Positions 8,893 through 19,500 are shown, numbered from the stretch's first letter. The stretch is DNA of 64,000 bases from Thiomicrorhabdus sp. Kp2 (GCF_000478585.1 NZ_ARWI01000001.1:248001-312000); one strand, 5' to 3'. Program-made: numbers and translations. Notes: generated by a model from the sequence alone, not told the origin.

Positions 8893-10809
8893 CTAACTCT
8901 CTAAAACTAGCTCTGCCTTAACCTCTTCAACCATCTCCTCTAGCTCTAACCAACGCAATTCAGCTTCTTCTAACTCCTGAGCGCAACTCGCTTGCCCTTT
9001 AATACATTCAGCCAGTTTCTCTTTATTTTGAGCTTCGTATAAAGTTTCATCTTCCATCAATAGATGATAATCAGAAATCTGAGTCTGCAGCTTTGCCATT
9101 TTTTTATCCAACTGATTAATCTCTTGTTGGTAAGGCCTTATCTTTGCTTCCAATACTTTACGTTGTTGAGCATTTTCTTGACGTAACTCTTTTTTGGTTT
9201 TACCAGGCCTGGTATGTTTTGCTTCTTGTTGATGTGCCTTTATGGTTTTTAATTGCTCTTGTAAATAGCCATCTAAATCACCGTTATATGGCGTTACCTT
9301 GCCATTATGTACCCACCAAAACTGGTCTGATATACTGGCTAAAAGGTGTTTATCATGGCTTACTAAAATCACCGCACCTGAAAACTCTTGAATCGCCATA
9401 TCCAGAGCATCACGGGTTTCCATATCTAAATGGTTTGTTGGCTCATCTAGTATGATTAAATTTGGTTTTTGAAAAACGATAATAGCCAAAGCTAAGCGAG
9501 CTTTTTCACCACCCGAAAAGGCTTTAATAGGCTCAAGGCATTGCGTATTAGAAAAGCCAAATTGGCCTAAAAAATCCCTAGCCTCTTGGTCACTAGGCGC
9601 ATTTTCTTGTTTTAGGATATGTTGCAACGGACTTTGGTCAAAATGCAGCGAATCGATTTGATGCTGGGCAAAATAACCAATTTTCACCCCCTTGCTGATC
9701 ACCACTTTTCCTGATTGAGGCTTAAGCTCACCCACCAATTGCTTTAATAACGTCGTTTTACCTGAGCCATTGACACCGACCAAACCAATTCTATCGCCCG
9801 CTCTTAAAACCAAATTAACATTATCTAGAATAATCTTATCTTGATAAGCAAAGCAGATATCTTGAACATTCATCATTGGATCAGGCTGATGGTCTGGTGA
9901 CAAGAATTTGAAAATAAACGGGTTCATCGCTTGAACTGCAGCCACTTCTTCCATTCGTTCTAGCGCTTTTACACGACTTTGAGCCTGCTTGGCTTTACTT
10001 GCTTTGGCTTTAAAACGTTCAATAAAACTTTTGAGATGTTGCATCTGCTGTTTTTGTTTATCGTGCAAAGCTTGCTGCTGCATAAGCTGTTCATTTCGCT
10101 GACGTTCAAATGCCGCAAAATTACCCGAGTAGTAATAAATCTTTTGATTATGTATATGGGCAATTCCCTGCACAACCTGGTCAAGAAAATCTCTATCGTG
10201 AGAGATTATAATAACCGCACCTTCATAAGATTTTAGCCACTGCTCTAACCAAGCCACCGCTTCAATATCGAGATGGTTTGTTGGTTCATCTAATAACAAT
10301 AAATCGGCACGCTGCATTAAAGCTCTTGCTAATTTCAATCTTACTTGCCAACCACCTGAGAATTCTGAGATATCTTTATTAAAATCACTGTCTTTAAAAC
10401 CCAAACCATATAAAAGCTGTTTTGCTTTATTAGGCACTAAATACCCTGAAATTTTATCCAATGCATCATAGGCATCTACCAGGCCTGTATGATTATCCGC
10501 TTCCTGAAAATTTTTAACTTGTTCACTATATTGAGCATACAAACTATCGCCATAGGTTACATATTCAAGCGAATTGATGTTTTTAGCGGCGACTTCCTGC
10601 TCAACGCAACCAATTAGCCAACTTGCTGGTAAATCAATATGCCCAGCCTCAATAGGAAGTTCATTAAGAATGGCTTTGAATAAAGAGGTTTTACCCACAC
10701 CGTTTTGACCAATCAAACCAATTTTTTGACCAGGGTGAACAGTGAGTGTTGCCGCATCTAAAAGCGGTTTAATCCCCGCTCTAATGGATAGGTTTTGAAA
10801 AGTTAACAC
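8893..10809 (-). CDS. ABC-F family ATPase (YheS-like)
   Basis: ABC-F proteins have two ABC ATPase domains and no membrane domain, and act on ribosomes. The 638-residue product has Walker A GQNGVGKTS and GVNGSGKTT, signatures FSGGWQVRL and FSGGEKARL, Walker B LLLLDEPTNHLD and LIILDEPTNHLD, a charged linker of about 80 residues, and a C-terminal coiled coil rich in Glu/Lys. The closest match by eye is the YheS subgroup. The start is GTG at 10809, 18 bases after lolD ends. An ACCAGGCCTGGT copy falls in the C-terminal linker, encoding TRPGK. Confidence 0.93.
   Translation of the reverse strand: MLTFQNLSIRAGIKPLLDAATLTVHPGQKIGLIGQNGVGKTSLFKAILNELPIEAGHIDLPASWLIGCVEQEVAAKNINSLEYVTYGDSLYAQYSEQVKNFQEADNHTGLVDAYDALDKISGYLVPNKAKQLLYGLGFKDSDFNKDISEFSGGWQVRLKLARALMQRADLLLLDEPTNHLDIEAVAWLEQWLKSYEGAVIIISHDRDFLDQVVQGIAHIHNQKIYYYSGNFAAFERQRNEQLMQQQALHDKQKQQMQHLKSFIERFKAKASKAKQAQSRVKALERMEEVAAVQAMNPFIFKFLSPDHQPDPMMNVQDICFAYQDKIILDNVNLVLRAGDRIGLVGVNGSGKTTLLKQLVGELKPQSGKVVISKGVKIGYFAQHQIDSLHFDQSPLQHILKQENAPSDQEARDFLGQFGFSNTQCLEPIKAFSGGEKARLALAIIVFQKPNLIILDEPTNHLDMETRDALDMAIQEFSGAVILVSHDKHLLASISDQFWWVHNGKVTPYNGDLDGYLQEQLKTIKAHQQEAKHTRPGKTKKELRQENAQQRKVLEAKIRPYQQEINQLDKKMAKLQTQISDYHLLMEDETLYEAQNKEKLAECIKGQASCAQELEEAELRWLELEEMVEEVKAELVLES
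9202..9213. repeat. ACCAGGCCTGGT palindrome, copy 3 (in ABC-F gene)
   Basis: Exact copy in the reading frame acc-agg-cct-ggt (Thr-Arg-Pro-Gly) of the ABC-F gene, in a low-conservation linker. Confidence 0.9.
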
Positions 10810-10827
10810 AGAGAGAATTTCATTAAA

Positions 10828-11532
10828 TTAATTATGGACTAGGTGACCATCAAGCAGGGTGACTTGACGATCCATTTTGGCGGCTAAGCTTAAATCGTGG
10901 GTTACAATAAGCAATGCTGTATCAAACTCAGTGTTTAAATCTACTAACAGCTGAAATACCTGATCAGCCGAAGCGTAGTCTAAATTTCCAGTTGGTTCAT
11001 CTGCCAATATACAGGCGGGTTCAGTAATCAAAGCACGAGCAATCGCTACACGCTGTCTTTCTCCTCCTGAAAGCTCACTAGGCTTATGTTGCGCCCTATT
11101 TGCCAAGCCGACTTTTTCGAGTAACTGGTGCGCTTTTTTCTGTGCTTCTTTAATCGATACCCTGCGTATCTGCAATGGCATCATGACATTTTCTAATGCC
11201 GTTAACTCAGAAAACAGGTGGTGAAATTGATAGACAAAGCCCATATATTGATTTCTAAGCTTGCCACGTTTTACATCTGACTCACTAGAAAAAGACAAAC
11301 CATTTAATAACACTTCTCCTTGAGTCGGAGTATCCAGGCCTGCTAACAAATGTAGCAAAGTACTTTTACCTGAACCAGAAGCACCAACAATAGCGACTTT
11401 TTCTCCTGCTTTTAGCTGAAAATCGATATCCGAAAAGACCTTTGTTTCAAGCTCACCCTCTTTATAAGTCTTACCCAACCCCGTCGCTTGTAAAACCAGG
11501 TTTTGTTTTTCATTGCTCTTTTCATTACTCAT
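10828..11532 (-). CDS. lolD: Lipoprotein-releasing system ATPase LolD
   Basis: LolD supplies ATP hydrolysis to extract outer-membrane lipoproteins from the inner membrane to LolA. The 234 residues show Walker [10 protein letters not shown], the signature [15 protein letters not shown], Walker [14 protein letters not shown] and the switch His in LIVTHD. The ATG overlaps the last 8 bases of the permease gene, so the two are translationally coupled. Confidence 0.96.
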   Translation of the reverse strand: MSNEKSNEKQNLVLQATGLGKTYKEGELETKVFSDIDFQLKAGEKVAIVGASGSGKSTLLHLLAGLDTPTQGEVLLNGLSFSSESDVKRGKLRNQYMGFVYQFHHLFSELTALENVMMPLQIRRVSIKEAQKKAHQLLEKVGLANRAQHKPSELSGGERQRVAIARALITEPACILADEPTGNLDYASADQVFQLLVDLNTEFDTALLIVTHDLSLAAKMDRQVTLLDGHLVHN

Positions 11533-12775
11533 AGCGTAAAGCCTCCGCAGGATTCACTTTTGATGCTTTTCTTGCAGGGTAAAGTGTCGCCAACAAGGTC
11601 AATAAAAAGGCCAGTCCTGTGATGTACCATACATCCGACCAAACCAGTTTTGAGGGCACTGAACTAATATAGTACACATCTGGTGGAAAGAACTGGAACC
11701 CAAGTAGGTTTTCAATAAACGGCACAATAACATCAATATTTAAAGCCAGACTCAAACCACCTGCCAAACCTAAAATAACGCCTAAGGCACCAATAACCAG
11801 ACCTTGAACAATAAAGACAACTTGAATACTCATTGGGGTTGCACCAATGGTTCTCAATACCGCGATATCACTTTGCTTATCTGTTACAACCATCACCATA
11901 GTCGAAACAATATTAAATGCGGCGACCATGATAATCAGCGTCAAGACGATAAACATCATGCGTTTTTCCATCTCAATGGCTTTGAAAAAATTAGAATGCT
12001 GTTGACGCCAGTCGCGCATATACATGACTTTATCAACCACCGAGCCTAATTTATCTTTTACTTCACCCACATTAAACATATCATCGAGCTTGAGCTGAAG
12101 CGCACCAACCGAATCACCATATTTAAAGACTGTTTGCGCATCTTCTATATTGATAATGGCCAAACCACTATCATATTCATGCATACCCGCTTCAAACAAT
12201 CCTACAACCGTAAAACGTTTAATTCTAGGCACCACACCAACGGGCGAAACACTTCCCTGTGGGGCAATTAAAGTGACCTTATCTCCTAAGGAAACGTTTA
12301 AGCTGGCGGCCAACTCTGTACCTAAAATAATATTGTATTTTTTAGGCTGTAAATCATTAAGAGAACCAAACATCATCTTAGAACCGATATCCGCAACCTG
12401 ACCTTCAAACTGAGGGAGAATCCCCCTAACAGCAACTCCATTAACCTTATTACCAATGGTTAGCATTCCCTGCTCCATAATATTAGGCGCAGCACCCTCA
12501 ATATGTGGCTGGTTAATTAATTGGTTATATAGCGACTCCCAATCGTCAAGTCTGTTATTTTTTTCATTAATGGTGATATGTGCCGTCATACCTAAGATGC
12601 GATCTCGTAACTCTTCTTGAAAACCATTCATAATTGATAAAACGGTAATCAAAGCCGTTACCCCTAAGGCAATACCAATCATGGAAGATAGCGAAATGAA
12701 AGAGATGAATCCATTACGACGTTTTGCACGGGTATAACGAAGACCTAATAACAGCTCATATGGGAGTTTAAACAT
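11525..12775 (-). CDS. LolC/LolE-type lipoprotein-releasing permease
   Basis: This is the membrane partner of LolD. The 416-residue protein has an N-terminal helix with the family start ELLLGLRYTRAKRRNGFISFIS, a periplasmic domain of about 200 residues, and three C-terminal helices (about 270-400) ending in [17 protein letters not shown]. Only one such permease accompanies lolD here, whereas E. coli has LolC and LolE. Many bacteria use a single LolF homodimer, so LolF is the likely type unless a second copy lies elsewhere. Confidence 0.93.
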   Translation of the reverse strand: MFKLPYELLLGLRYTRAKRRNGFISFISLSSMIGIALGVTALITVLSIMNGFQEELRDRILGMTAHITINEKNNRLDDWESLYNQLINQPHIEGAAPNIMEQGMLTIGNKVNGVAVRGILPQFEGQVADIGSKMMFGSLNDLQPKKYNIILGTELAASLNVSLGDKVTLIAPQGSVSPVGVVPRIKRFTVVGLFEAGMHEYDSGLAIINIEDAQTVFKYGDSVGALQLKLDDMFNVGEVKDKLGSVVDKVMYMRDWRQQHSNFFKAIEMEKRMMFIVLTLIIMVAAFNIVSTMVMVVTDKQSDIAVLRTIGATPMSIQVVFIVQGLVIGALGVILGLAGGLSLALNIDVIVPFIENLLGFQFFPPDVYYISSVPSKLVWSDVWYITGLAFLLTLLATLYPARKASKVNPAEALRYE

Positions 12776-12783
12776 AATTTATA

Positions 12784-13479
12784 TTACTCATCCGCTTTCT
12801 TATTGTTTGTTTGATTAGATTCTTCAAAGGAATCCGTTTGAGGCAATTCTCTGGGTTTATAAGAGATAAAAACAGGGAGTTCTATATTATAAACAATAGC
12901 CCATACCCTCATTACCAAAGTAATTAAAATTGACACGATCACAGCGGTATCCGTATCAAAAGAAACATGCTCCATCAGTAAAAATATACTCGCACCCACA
13001 AACGAGGCTGTGGCATAAATCTCTTTACGAAACACCAGCGGCACTTCGCCAACCAAAACATCACGAATTATTCCGCCAACGACACCCGTCATAATTCCCG
13101 TCATAATTGCAATCGGGTCAGAAAAACCTAGAGCCATCGCCTTTTGGGTACCAATAACGGTAAAAACCGCCAAACCTAAAGCATCTAAAAACAGCAACAT
13201 TTTAATGGGTAAACGGCGAAAACGAGCCAAAAAGAACAACAGCATGGCGGATATCACCACCACATAAATATAAATATCATGCTGCGTCCAAAAAACAGGA
13301 ACATCAATAATGAGATCTCGCAGCGTGCCACCACCGATTGCAGTAACCATCGCAATAACAATGGCGCCAAATAGGTCCAGTTGTTTACGGCGTGCTGCCA
13401 ACAGCCCAGTAATAGCAAAGACGGCTGTACCCAGAAGGTCAAGATAATAGAGAATAAGTGCGAGTGTCATAGGTCGCAT
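12784..13479 (-). CDS. UPF0126/TRIC-like membrane protein (YicG family)
   Basis: The 231-residue protein has seven hydrophobic segments arranged as an internal repeat. Each half carries the Gly-rich motif of the family (GGGTLRDLI and GGIIRDVLVGEVP). Bacterial members of this fold form trimeric cation channels; the physiological role here is unknown. It stops 9 bases before the Lol permease starts and is likely cotranscribed with it. The start is either the ATG at 13479 or the one at 13470; a perfect TATAAT directly precedes the first, so the mRNA may be nearly leaderless. Confidence 0.88.
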   Translation of the reverse strand: MRPMTLALILYYLDLLGTAVFAITGLLAARRKQLDLFGAIVIAMVTAIGGGTLRDLIIDVPVFWTQHDIYIYVVVISAMLLFFLARFRRLPIKMLLFLDALGLAVFTVIGTQKAMALGFSDPIAIMTGIMTGVVGGIIRDVLVGEVPLVFRKEIYATASFVGASIFLLMEHVSFDTDTAVIVSILITLVMRVWAIVYNIELPVFISYKPRELPQTDSFEESNQTNNKKADE

Positions 13480-13499
13480 ATTATAAACGAGGGCAAAAA

Positions 13500-13528
13500 A
13501 AAACGCCCTCTTAATTGAGGGCGTTTTT
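13500..13528 (-). terminator. Terminator of the SQR-like gene
   Basis: Stem AAACGCCCTC / GAGGGCGTTT with loop TTAATT and T-runs on either side. On the minus strand it ends the flavoprotein gene just before the UPF0126 promoter. Confidence 0.88.
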
Positions 13529-13547
13529 ACTTATGAAAGAATAAGGA

Positions 13548-14864
13548 TTATTTGTCTGATTTTAGACGGTTAATTCCTAACATTTTCATAATGTATTTCT
13601 GATAGATTGGTTCAGAATTACCAGACTTCATATTACGGATAAAGTATTTTTCAAAGGCAATTTTAGCTAAGTGAACCCACTTACCTTTTTTAGCCCATGT
13701 TAAGTTACGTGGTGGAATTTGCGGTAGAGCAACAAACGCGGCACCTGAATCACCCATATCGGCAAGACAAACGGTATTCCATGTTGGCTCTTCAATAGGT
13801 TCTTTACCTTCTAAATTCGCTTCAATGTTATGGCAAATCGCCGTAACCATCGACTCAATCATTAAACCTGTTTTAGGTGTACCACAAGGTACTGGACACT
13901 TTGTATCCACAGGTGGAATCGCAATCCCCACACCTAAAGAGTAAATATTATGATAAGTTGGGTTACGGCTAAATTTATCTACCTTAACAAAGCCACGAGG
14001 GTTCACTAGAGGGCCACCCATTTTTTCAGGATCTGAATCAACTAACTCTTGAAGGAACTTAGAACCTTTAAAAGCAGGAAGCATCATGGCATATTTAAAT
14101 GGCAGTTCATGCTTATTGATTACTTCACCCTGATTATTATGCTCATCAACATACATAATGCCATCAGCAATCTTGGTTGTTTTTGCATTACAAATCCAGT
14201 CAATATGGCGGTTACGCATCTCTGATTCCATTAAACCTTTAGAATCACCAACACCACCTAAACCTAAATGTCCAATATAAGGTTCAGCCGTTACAAACGT
14301 CATAGGTACTTGGCTACGAATCTTACGCTTACGTAAATCCGTTTCCATAATCATGGCAAATTCATAAGCTGGACCGAAACATGACGCACCCTGAACGGCA
14401 CCAATAATGATTGGACCTGGATCTTTACAAAACTCTTCCCACTCTTCATACGCTTCAACAGCGTGAGGAGTTGTACAAACAGAAACCGTGTTACCACCAT
14501 GACTCTTAGGTCCAAAACCTTCAACTTCTTCAAATGCAAGTGCTGGGCCAGTCGCTAGAATTAGATAGTCATATTCCATCACTGTTCCATCATCTAGCGT
14601 GATATTGTTGTTTTCAGCATCTAAACCAGTACAAGTTTGGTGATAAAATTCAATACCTTTACGCGTTAGATATGGTTCTAACTTGAAAGAGATATCTTCT
14701 GGTTTTCTCCAGCCCACTGCAACCCAAGGGTTTGATGGAACAAAATTAAACTCATCAATCGCGCTAACGACTTTTACAGTGTGACCTTTATCTAAATGCT
14801 TACGAATATCGTAAGACATTGGTAAACCGCCTGTACTGGAACCAACTACAACAACTGTTGCCAT
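13548..14864 (-). CDS. Sulfide:quinone oxidoreductase-like flavoprotein
   Basis: SQRs oxidise sulfide at a membrane-associated FAD and pass electrons to quinone. This 438-residue protein has the FAD-binding start ATVVVVGSSTGGLPMS, the second dinucleotide motif LILATGPA, and the redox cysteines expected of SQR: Cys162 in GASCFGPAYEF and Cys323/Cys327 in KCPVPCGTPKTG. A C-terminal amphipathic region could hold the membrane. The ATG at 14864 has GAGG at ideal spacing; the one at 14870 is too close to it. The GLGGVGDSKGLMES pattern suggests a type other than the classic SqrA, perhaps type VI; the subtype is uncertain. It is monocistronic. Confidence 0.85.
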   Translation of the reverse strand: MATVVVVGSSTGGLPMSYDIRKHLDKGHTVKVVSAIDEFNFVPSNPWVAVGWRKPEDISFKLEPYLTRKGIEFYHQTCTGLDAENNNITLDDGTVMEYDYLILATGPALAFEEVEGFGPKSHGGNTVSVCTTPHAVEAYEEWEEFCKDPGPIIIGAVQGASCFGPAYEFAMIMETDLRKRKIRSQVPMTFVTAEPYIGHLGLGGVGDSKGLMESEMRNRHIDWICNAKTTKIADGIMYVDEHNNQGEVINKHELPFKYAMMLPAFKGSKFLQELVDSDPEKMGGPLVNPRGFVKVDKFSRNPTYHNIYSLGVGIAIPPVDTKCPVPCGTPKTGLMIESMVTAICHNIEANLEGKEPIEEPTWNTVCLADMGDSGAAFVALPQIPPRNLTWAKKGKWVHLAKIAFEKYFIRNMKSGNSEPIYQKYIMKMLGINRLKSDK

Positions 14865-15064
14865 GTTCATGCCTCGTATTATTTATTTGGTGTAAAAATT
14901 TAAATCAAAATTTGTAAAAAAAAGATAAAACTGTAATTACAAATACTAATTTTAGTGAGAATATTGAACCATATTCGTTATAAAAGAAAATAAAATTTAT
15001 CAATGACAAATCAATGTAATTAATAAGAGGATAAAAAAATCAATTTTAAACATAGACTTATCGA

Positions 15065-16294
15065 CTATTTATTTTTTAGATATTTTTTATTACCAGACAT
15101 CAATAATGCTGGTAAGACCGTCAACATCATAAATGTAGCCAAAACAAGCGAGACCAAGGTCAATAAACTTGCTTGAAAAACGGTATCGTTTTGGCTGAAT
15201 AACAAGCTCGCTATTCCAGTAAAAAGCACCCATGAAGTAATCCAAATTGGACGTCCTACACTTGCCATCGCAAAAATGACGGCTGACTGAGAATCTGAAA
15301 AAAGGTATTGTTTTGCTCGTACATATCTTGAAAAGAAATGAATTCCATCATCCACAATCAAACCAAGAGGAATCATCCAAAGCAAGATTGCCCAATGCAT
15401 TTCACCCATCAATAAAATAAATAGAGACACCGAGGCTAATAAAGAAAAAAAATTAACGAGAACATTCAGTAAGGCCAAAGAAAGACTTTTCCAGAACAAC
15501 CAAAACAGTCCAACAAAAACCCATAGCAACCAAAAAATTTGCTCAATTTCACTTAAAACTCGCCAGTTAACCCAAATTAAACCGAGACCAATTAGAACCC
15601 CAAAAACAATGATTACAGCCCTTGCCTTACGGTTTTTTTGTAACCAATTCGCAATAAAAGTTAAACCATGCCTATCGGTAGGATTGCCAACCCTAAACTC
15701 TAACATCCAATTGAGAAGAATCATCGGCAACCAACTTAAAGTCATTAAATAACTGAACGTCACACCGATAACCACCAACCAAGCTAGAGCTAAATAACTG
15801 CTGTCAAACCAGGCGGCAAAAACAAAGCCTAAAGCGGTTGTTAGGTTTGAAAGAAAAATTGGGGTTGAATTTAACTTTAAAGCTTCAGCAACCGCATCAT
15901 ACTGAAACAGCCCTCTGGCCATTTCTCTAAGCAAGGTGCTTAATATATGAACCAAATTACTGCTCAATAAAGTTATTAACACCACTAACCCTAAAATCGA
16001 TTCGTTCGTTAACTGAGAACCTAACCAACCCAAAGCACCAAAGGTCACTAAAACAATATATAAACTCAGCCCTAACTGTAAAAAACCAACCTTTACCGAT
16101 TCAAGCAAATAACCAACCACCAACCCCATAACCAAAAGGCTAGTAATCAATAACAACAGATCATTATGAATAGGCATAAAATCTAGAAAAGTGATACCTG
16201 ATAAAATAAGAAGACTTAATACTCCCCATACTAACAACAGCTTGGTTTTGTTGTGAGCCATCATCTGTACCCAAGAAAAAGCCCAATTTCCCAC
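15065..16294 (-). CDS. RND/MMPL-like membrane protein lacking periplasmic domains
   Basis: A 409-residue very hydrophobic protein with about 10-11 membrane segments. The C-terminal part (LIVDDGIHFFSRYVRA, then SVGRPIWITSWVLFTG and a last helix ending in VLPALLM) matches the TM4-TM6 block of RND and MMPL transporters. An analogous block occurs in the first half (LVHILSTLLREMARG, then NSTPIFLSNLTTALGF). The two large periplasmic loops that define RND pumps are absent, so it is either a stripped-down transporter or a partner subunit. The start is GTG with AGAGG upstream. Substrate unknown. Confidence 0.75.
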   Translation of the reverse strand: MGNWAFSWVQMMAHNKTKLLLVWGVLSLLILSGITFLDFMPIHNDLLLLITSLLVMGLVVGYLLESVKVGFLQLGLSLYIVLVTFGALGWLGSQLTNESILGLVVLITLLSSNLVHILSTLLREMARGLFQYDAVAEALKLNSTPIFLSNLTTALGFVFAAWFDSSYLALAWLVVIGVTFSYLMTLSWLPMILLNWMLEFRVGNPTDRHGLTFIANWLQKNRKARAVIIVFGVLIGLGLIWVNWRVLSEIEQIFWLLWVFVGLFWLFWKSLSLALLNVLVNFFSLLASVSLFILLMGEMHWAILLWMIPLGLIVDDGIHFFSRYVRAKQYLFSDSQSAVIFAMASVGRPIWITSWVLFTGIASLLFSQNDTVFQASLLTLVSLVLATFMMLTVLPALLMSGNKKYLKNK

Positions 16295-16342
16295 AATTAA
16301 CCTCTCAAAAAAGTAAATTTCGTCTGCATTAAAATATTAATA

Positions 16343-16502
16343 GAGACCTTTGCACGAGTGAATATACGAATAAAAATAGCTAAAAACCCACATCTTTCAG
16401 CCAAAAAAAACACCCAATAACTAGCTATTATGAGGTTTTTTTGGCAAAAATCTGCGAATTTTTTCTTATTTTTCTAACGCATCTCACTCGTGCAAAGGCC
16501 TC
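16343..16502. mobile_element. MITE-like element with 21-bp terminal inverted repeats
   Basis: The ends are GAGACCTTTGCACGAGTGA and the inverse of GAGGCCTTTGCACGAGTGA, one mismatch apart, and both are flanked by TA. The 160-base interior is AT-rich and has no coding capacity. TA flanks with such ends fit non-autonomous elements mobilised by IS630/Tc1-like (or related) transposases. No transposase gene lies in this window. It sits 52 bases upstream of the mfd start codon. Confidence 0.7.
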
Positions 16503-16553
16503 TAGTAGTTTAGAATATTGTGCTTAAAAATTGATAAAGAATCTCTTATACGC

Positions 16554-19500
16554 ATGAAAAAACTCGCATCGCTTCTCCAAACTGATCAAATTACCACTAA
16601 GGGAAACCGCTCTTACTGGGCACCTCTTAACCAATCCGAGAGTGCATTAGCGATTGCCAATCATGCAAAAAACTTACCAGGCCTGGTTGTTGTTTTAACC
16701 GAAAACTCCCAAATAGCGAATCAACTACAAGATTCATTAACTTTCTTAGTTAATGAATCCACAGATATTTTGACGTTTCCAGAATGGGAAACTTTGCCCT
16801 ATGACCAGTTTTCACCCCATCAAGATATTGTCTCAGAACGTTTAAAAACGCTGTATAAATTGCCTAGCACCCAACATGGCATATTAATCGTGCCAATTGC
16901 CACCGTTATGCAAAAGGTCGTGCCGCATGACTACATTCAACAGTTCACCTTTTTGCTTAAAACGGGAGATACCATTGATGTTGAATCCTTTAGTCAACAA
17001 TTAGAATCTGCCAGTTATCAACGAGTTGGCCAGGTTTACGAACATGGCGAGTTTGCAGTGCGTGGTGCCATTATTGATCTATTCCCAATGGGAAGTAGAA
17101 CCCCTTTTAGAATTGACCTATTTGATGATGAAGTTGAGACGATTCGAAGCTTTGACCCAGAAACACAACGATCAATTGAGCAGATTGATAAGATTGAACT
17201 CCTGCCTGCAAAAGAGTTTAACTTTACCAAGCAAGGTATTGATCTATTTAGGAATAACTTCAAAGAGTACTTTGGCGATGATTCACGAGAATCGCAGATT
17301 TATAAAAGCGTTTCTCAAGCTCAAATGGTGGGTGGTTTAGAATATTACCTCCCCCTTTTTCATAACTCTTTAGCCAGTTTATTTGATTATTTGCCCAAAA
17401 ACAGTCTATTTTTTGACTTTGGCAAATTGGATGAAACGCTTGACCATATTCTTATGGATTACAGTGAACGTTATGAAATTGGTCAACATAACCCAGATTT
17501 TCCCCTATTAAAACCAACCGAGATATTACTTGAACCGAATTCTTTTTTAACGCAATTAAAGCCCTATCATAGAATCACTCTTGAAACGGTTTGCTCAAAA
17601 AAAACCACAACCACATTTAATACATTAAGCCTTCCAGACCTTAGCGTACAAGCTCAAAGTGAGTACCCGCTTGCTAAGCTAATCGCATTCTTAGACCGTT
17701 ACAAACAGAAAGTCATCTATAGTGCGGAAACCACAGGGCGCAGAGAAACGCTTTTGACCTTACTAGCCAAATACCAACAGCGCCCAGCTATCGTTGAGAA
17801 TTGGAACCAAGCATTAGAGTCTAATAGCCAATATTGTATTGTTGTCAGCCCGCTTGAGACGTCGATTCATACTGAAGAGTTCAGCGTTATTTCAGAAACC
17901 CAAATCTTTGGGCAAACGGTGGTTCAAAAGCGTCGTCGTAAACGTAAACACAATGATTTTGATACCGCAGTCAGTAACCTTATTGAGCTTGATCTAGGTA
18001 GCCCTATTGTTCACATAGATCACGGTGTGGGGCGTTATTTAGGCTTAGAGACCTTAGAAATTCAAGGTGAAAAGAAAGAGTTCTTAATGATTGAGTATGC
18101 GGGTGATGCAAAACTTTATGTACCAGTTTCCTCTCTGCATTTAATCAGTCGCTATACAGGCGCAACACCAGAAACCGCCCCACTGCATAAATTAGGCAGT
18201 GATAAATGGGAAAAGGCTAAGCGTAAGGCGGCTGAAAAAGTACGTGATGTCGCGGCTGAACTATTAGATGTTTACGCCCAACGAGCGGCCAGGCCTGGTT
18301 ATGCTTTTCAAACTCCTGATGAGGCCTATCAACGTTTTGCTTCTAGCTTCCCATTTGAAGAAACACCCGATCAACAGCAAGCCATTGAAGCCGTTATGGA
18401 TGACATGCACTCACCACTTCCCATGGATCGTCTAGTCTGTGGTGATGTCGGTTTTGGTAAAACAGAAGTCGCTATGCGCGCTGCTTTTGTTGCCGCCTAT
18501 GATGGAAAACAGGTAGCTATGTTGGTACCAACCACCTTGCTGGCTCATCAACATCTAGAGAACTTCAGAACTCGCTTTTCAGATTGGCCTGTTCGTATTG
18601 AGGTCTTATCGCGTTTTCAGACGCCGAAACAACAAAAACAGACCTTGGAAGATTTAAAAGAGGGCAAGGTCGATATCATCATTGGTACGCACAAGTTAAT
18701 TCAAAAAAGCGTGGATTACCAAAACCTTGGGTTAATTATTATTGATGAAGAGCACCGCTTTGGGGTTCGCCAAAAAGAGCAACTTAAAAAAATGCGAACC
18801 GAAGTAGACGTGTTGACCATGACCGCCACCCCTATTCCACGTACCTTAAATATGGCCATGAATGATTTAAGGGATTTGTCTATTATTGCTACAGCACCCG
18901 CCAAACGTCTCGCTGTACAAACCTTTGTGCAAGAGTGGAATGACGATGTGGTGAGAGAAGCCTCATTGCGTGAAATTAGACGTGGTGGCCAGGTTTACAT
19001 TCTTTATAACCAAGTTGACCGCATTGAGCAGATGGTTGAACATATTGAAGCACTTATTCCTGAGGCTAAAGTGACCTATGCTCATGGCCAAATGCATGAA
19101 CGCGAACTGGAATCCGTTATGGAAAACTTCTACCATCGTCGTTACAACATCTTGGTTTGTACCACTATCATTGAAACGGGGATTGATATTCCAACCGCCA
19201 ATACCATTTTAATTCATCGTGCCGATAAGTTCGGTTTAGCGCAATTACATCAGCTTCGTGGTCGTGTCGGTCGATCCCACCATAAAGCTTACGCTTATAT
19301 GTTTACTGCGGGTAAAGCGATGCTCACCAAAGACGCTGAGAAACGGCTAACAGCCATTGCTAAGCACGATACCTTAGGTGCAGGTTTTATGCTAGCCAGC
19401 CACGATTTAGAAATTCGTGGTGCAGGTGAGTTATTGGGTGATGGTCAATCTGGTCAAATTCAAGAGATTGGTTTTGGCCTTTATAGTGAACTATTGGAAC

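Noticed and set aside
9144-9455. A 103-codon plus-strand frame in the ABC-F gene
   Set aside because: Antisense to a conserved ATPase; hydrophobic composition is a shadow effect.
16518-16553. TTG start extending mfd by 12 codons
   Set aside because: The ATG at 16554 gives the normal family length and start.
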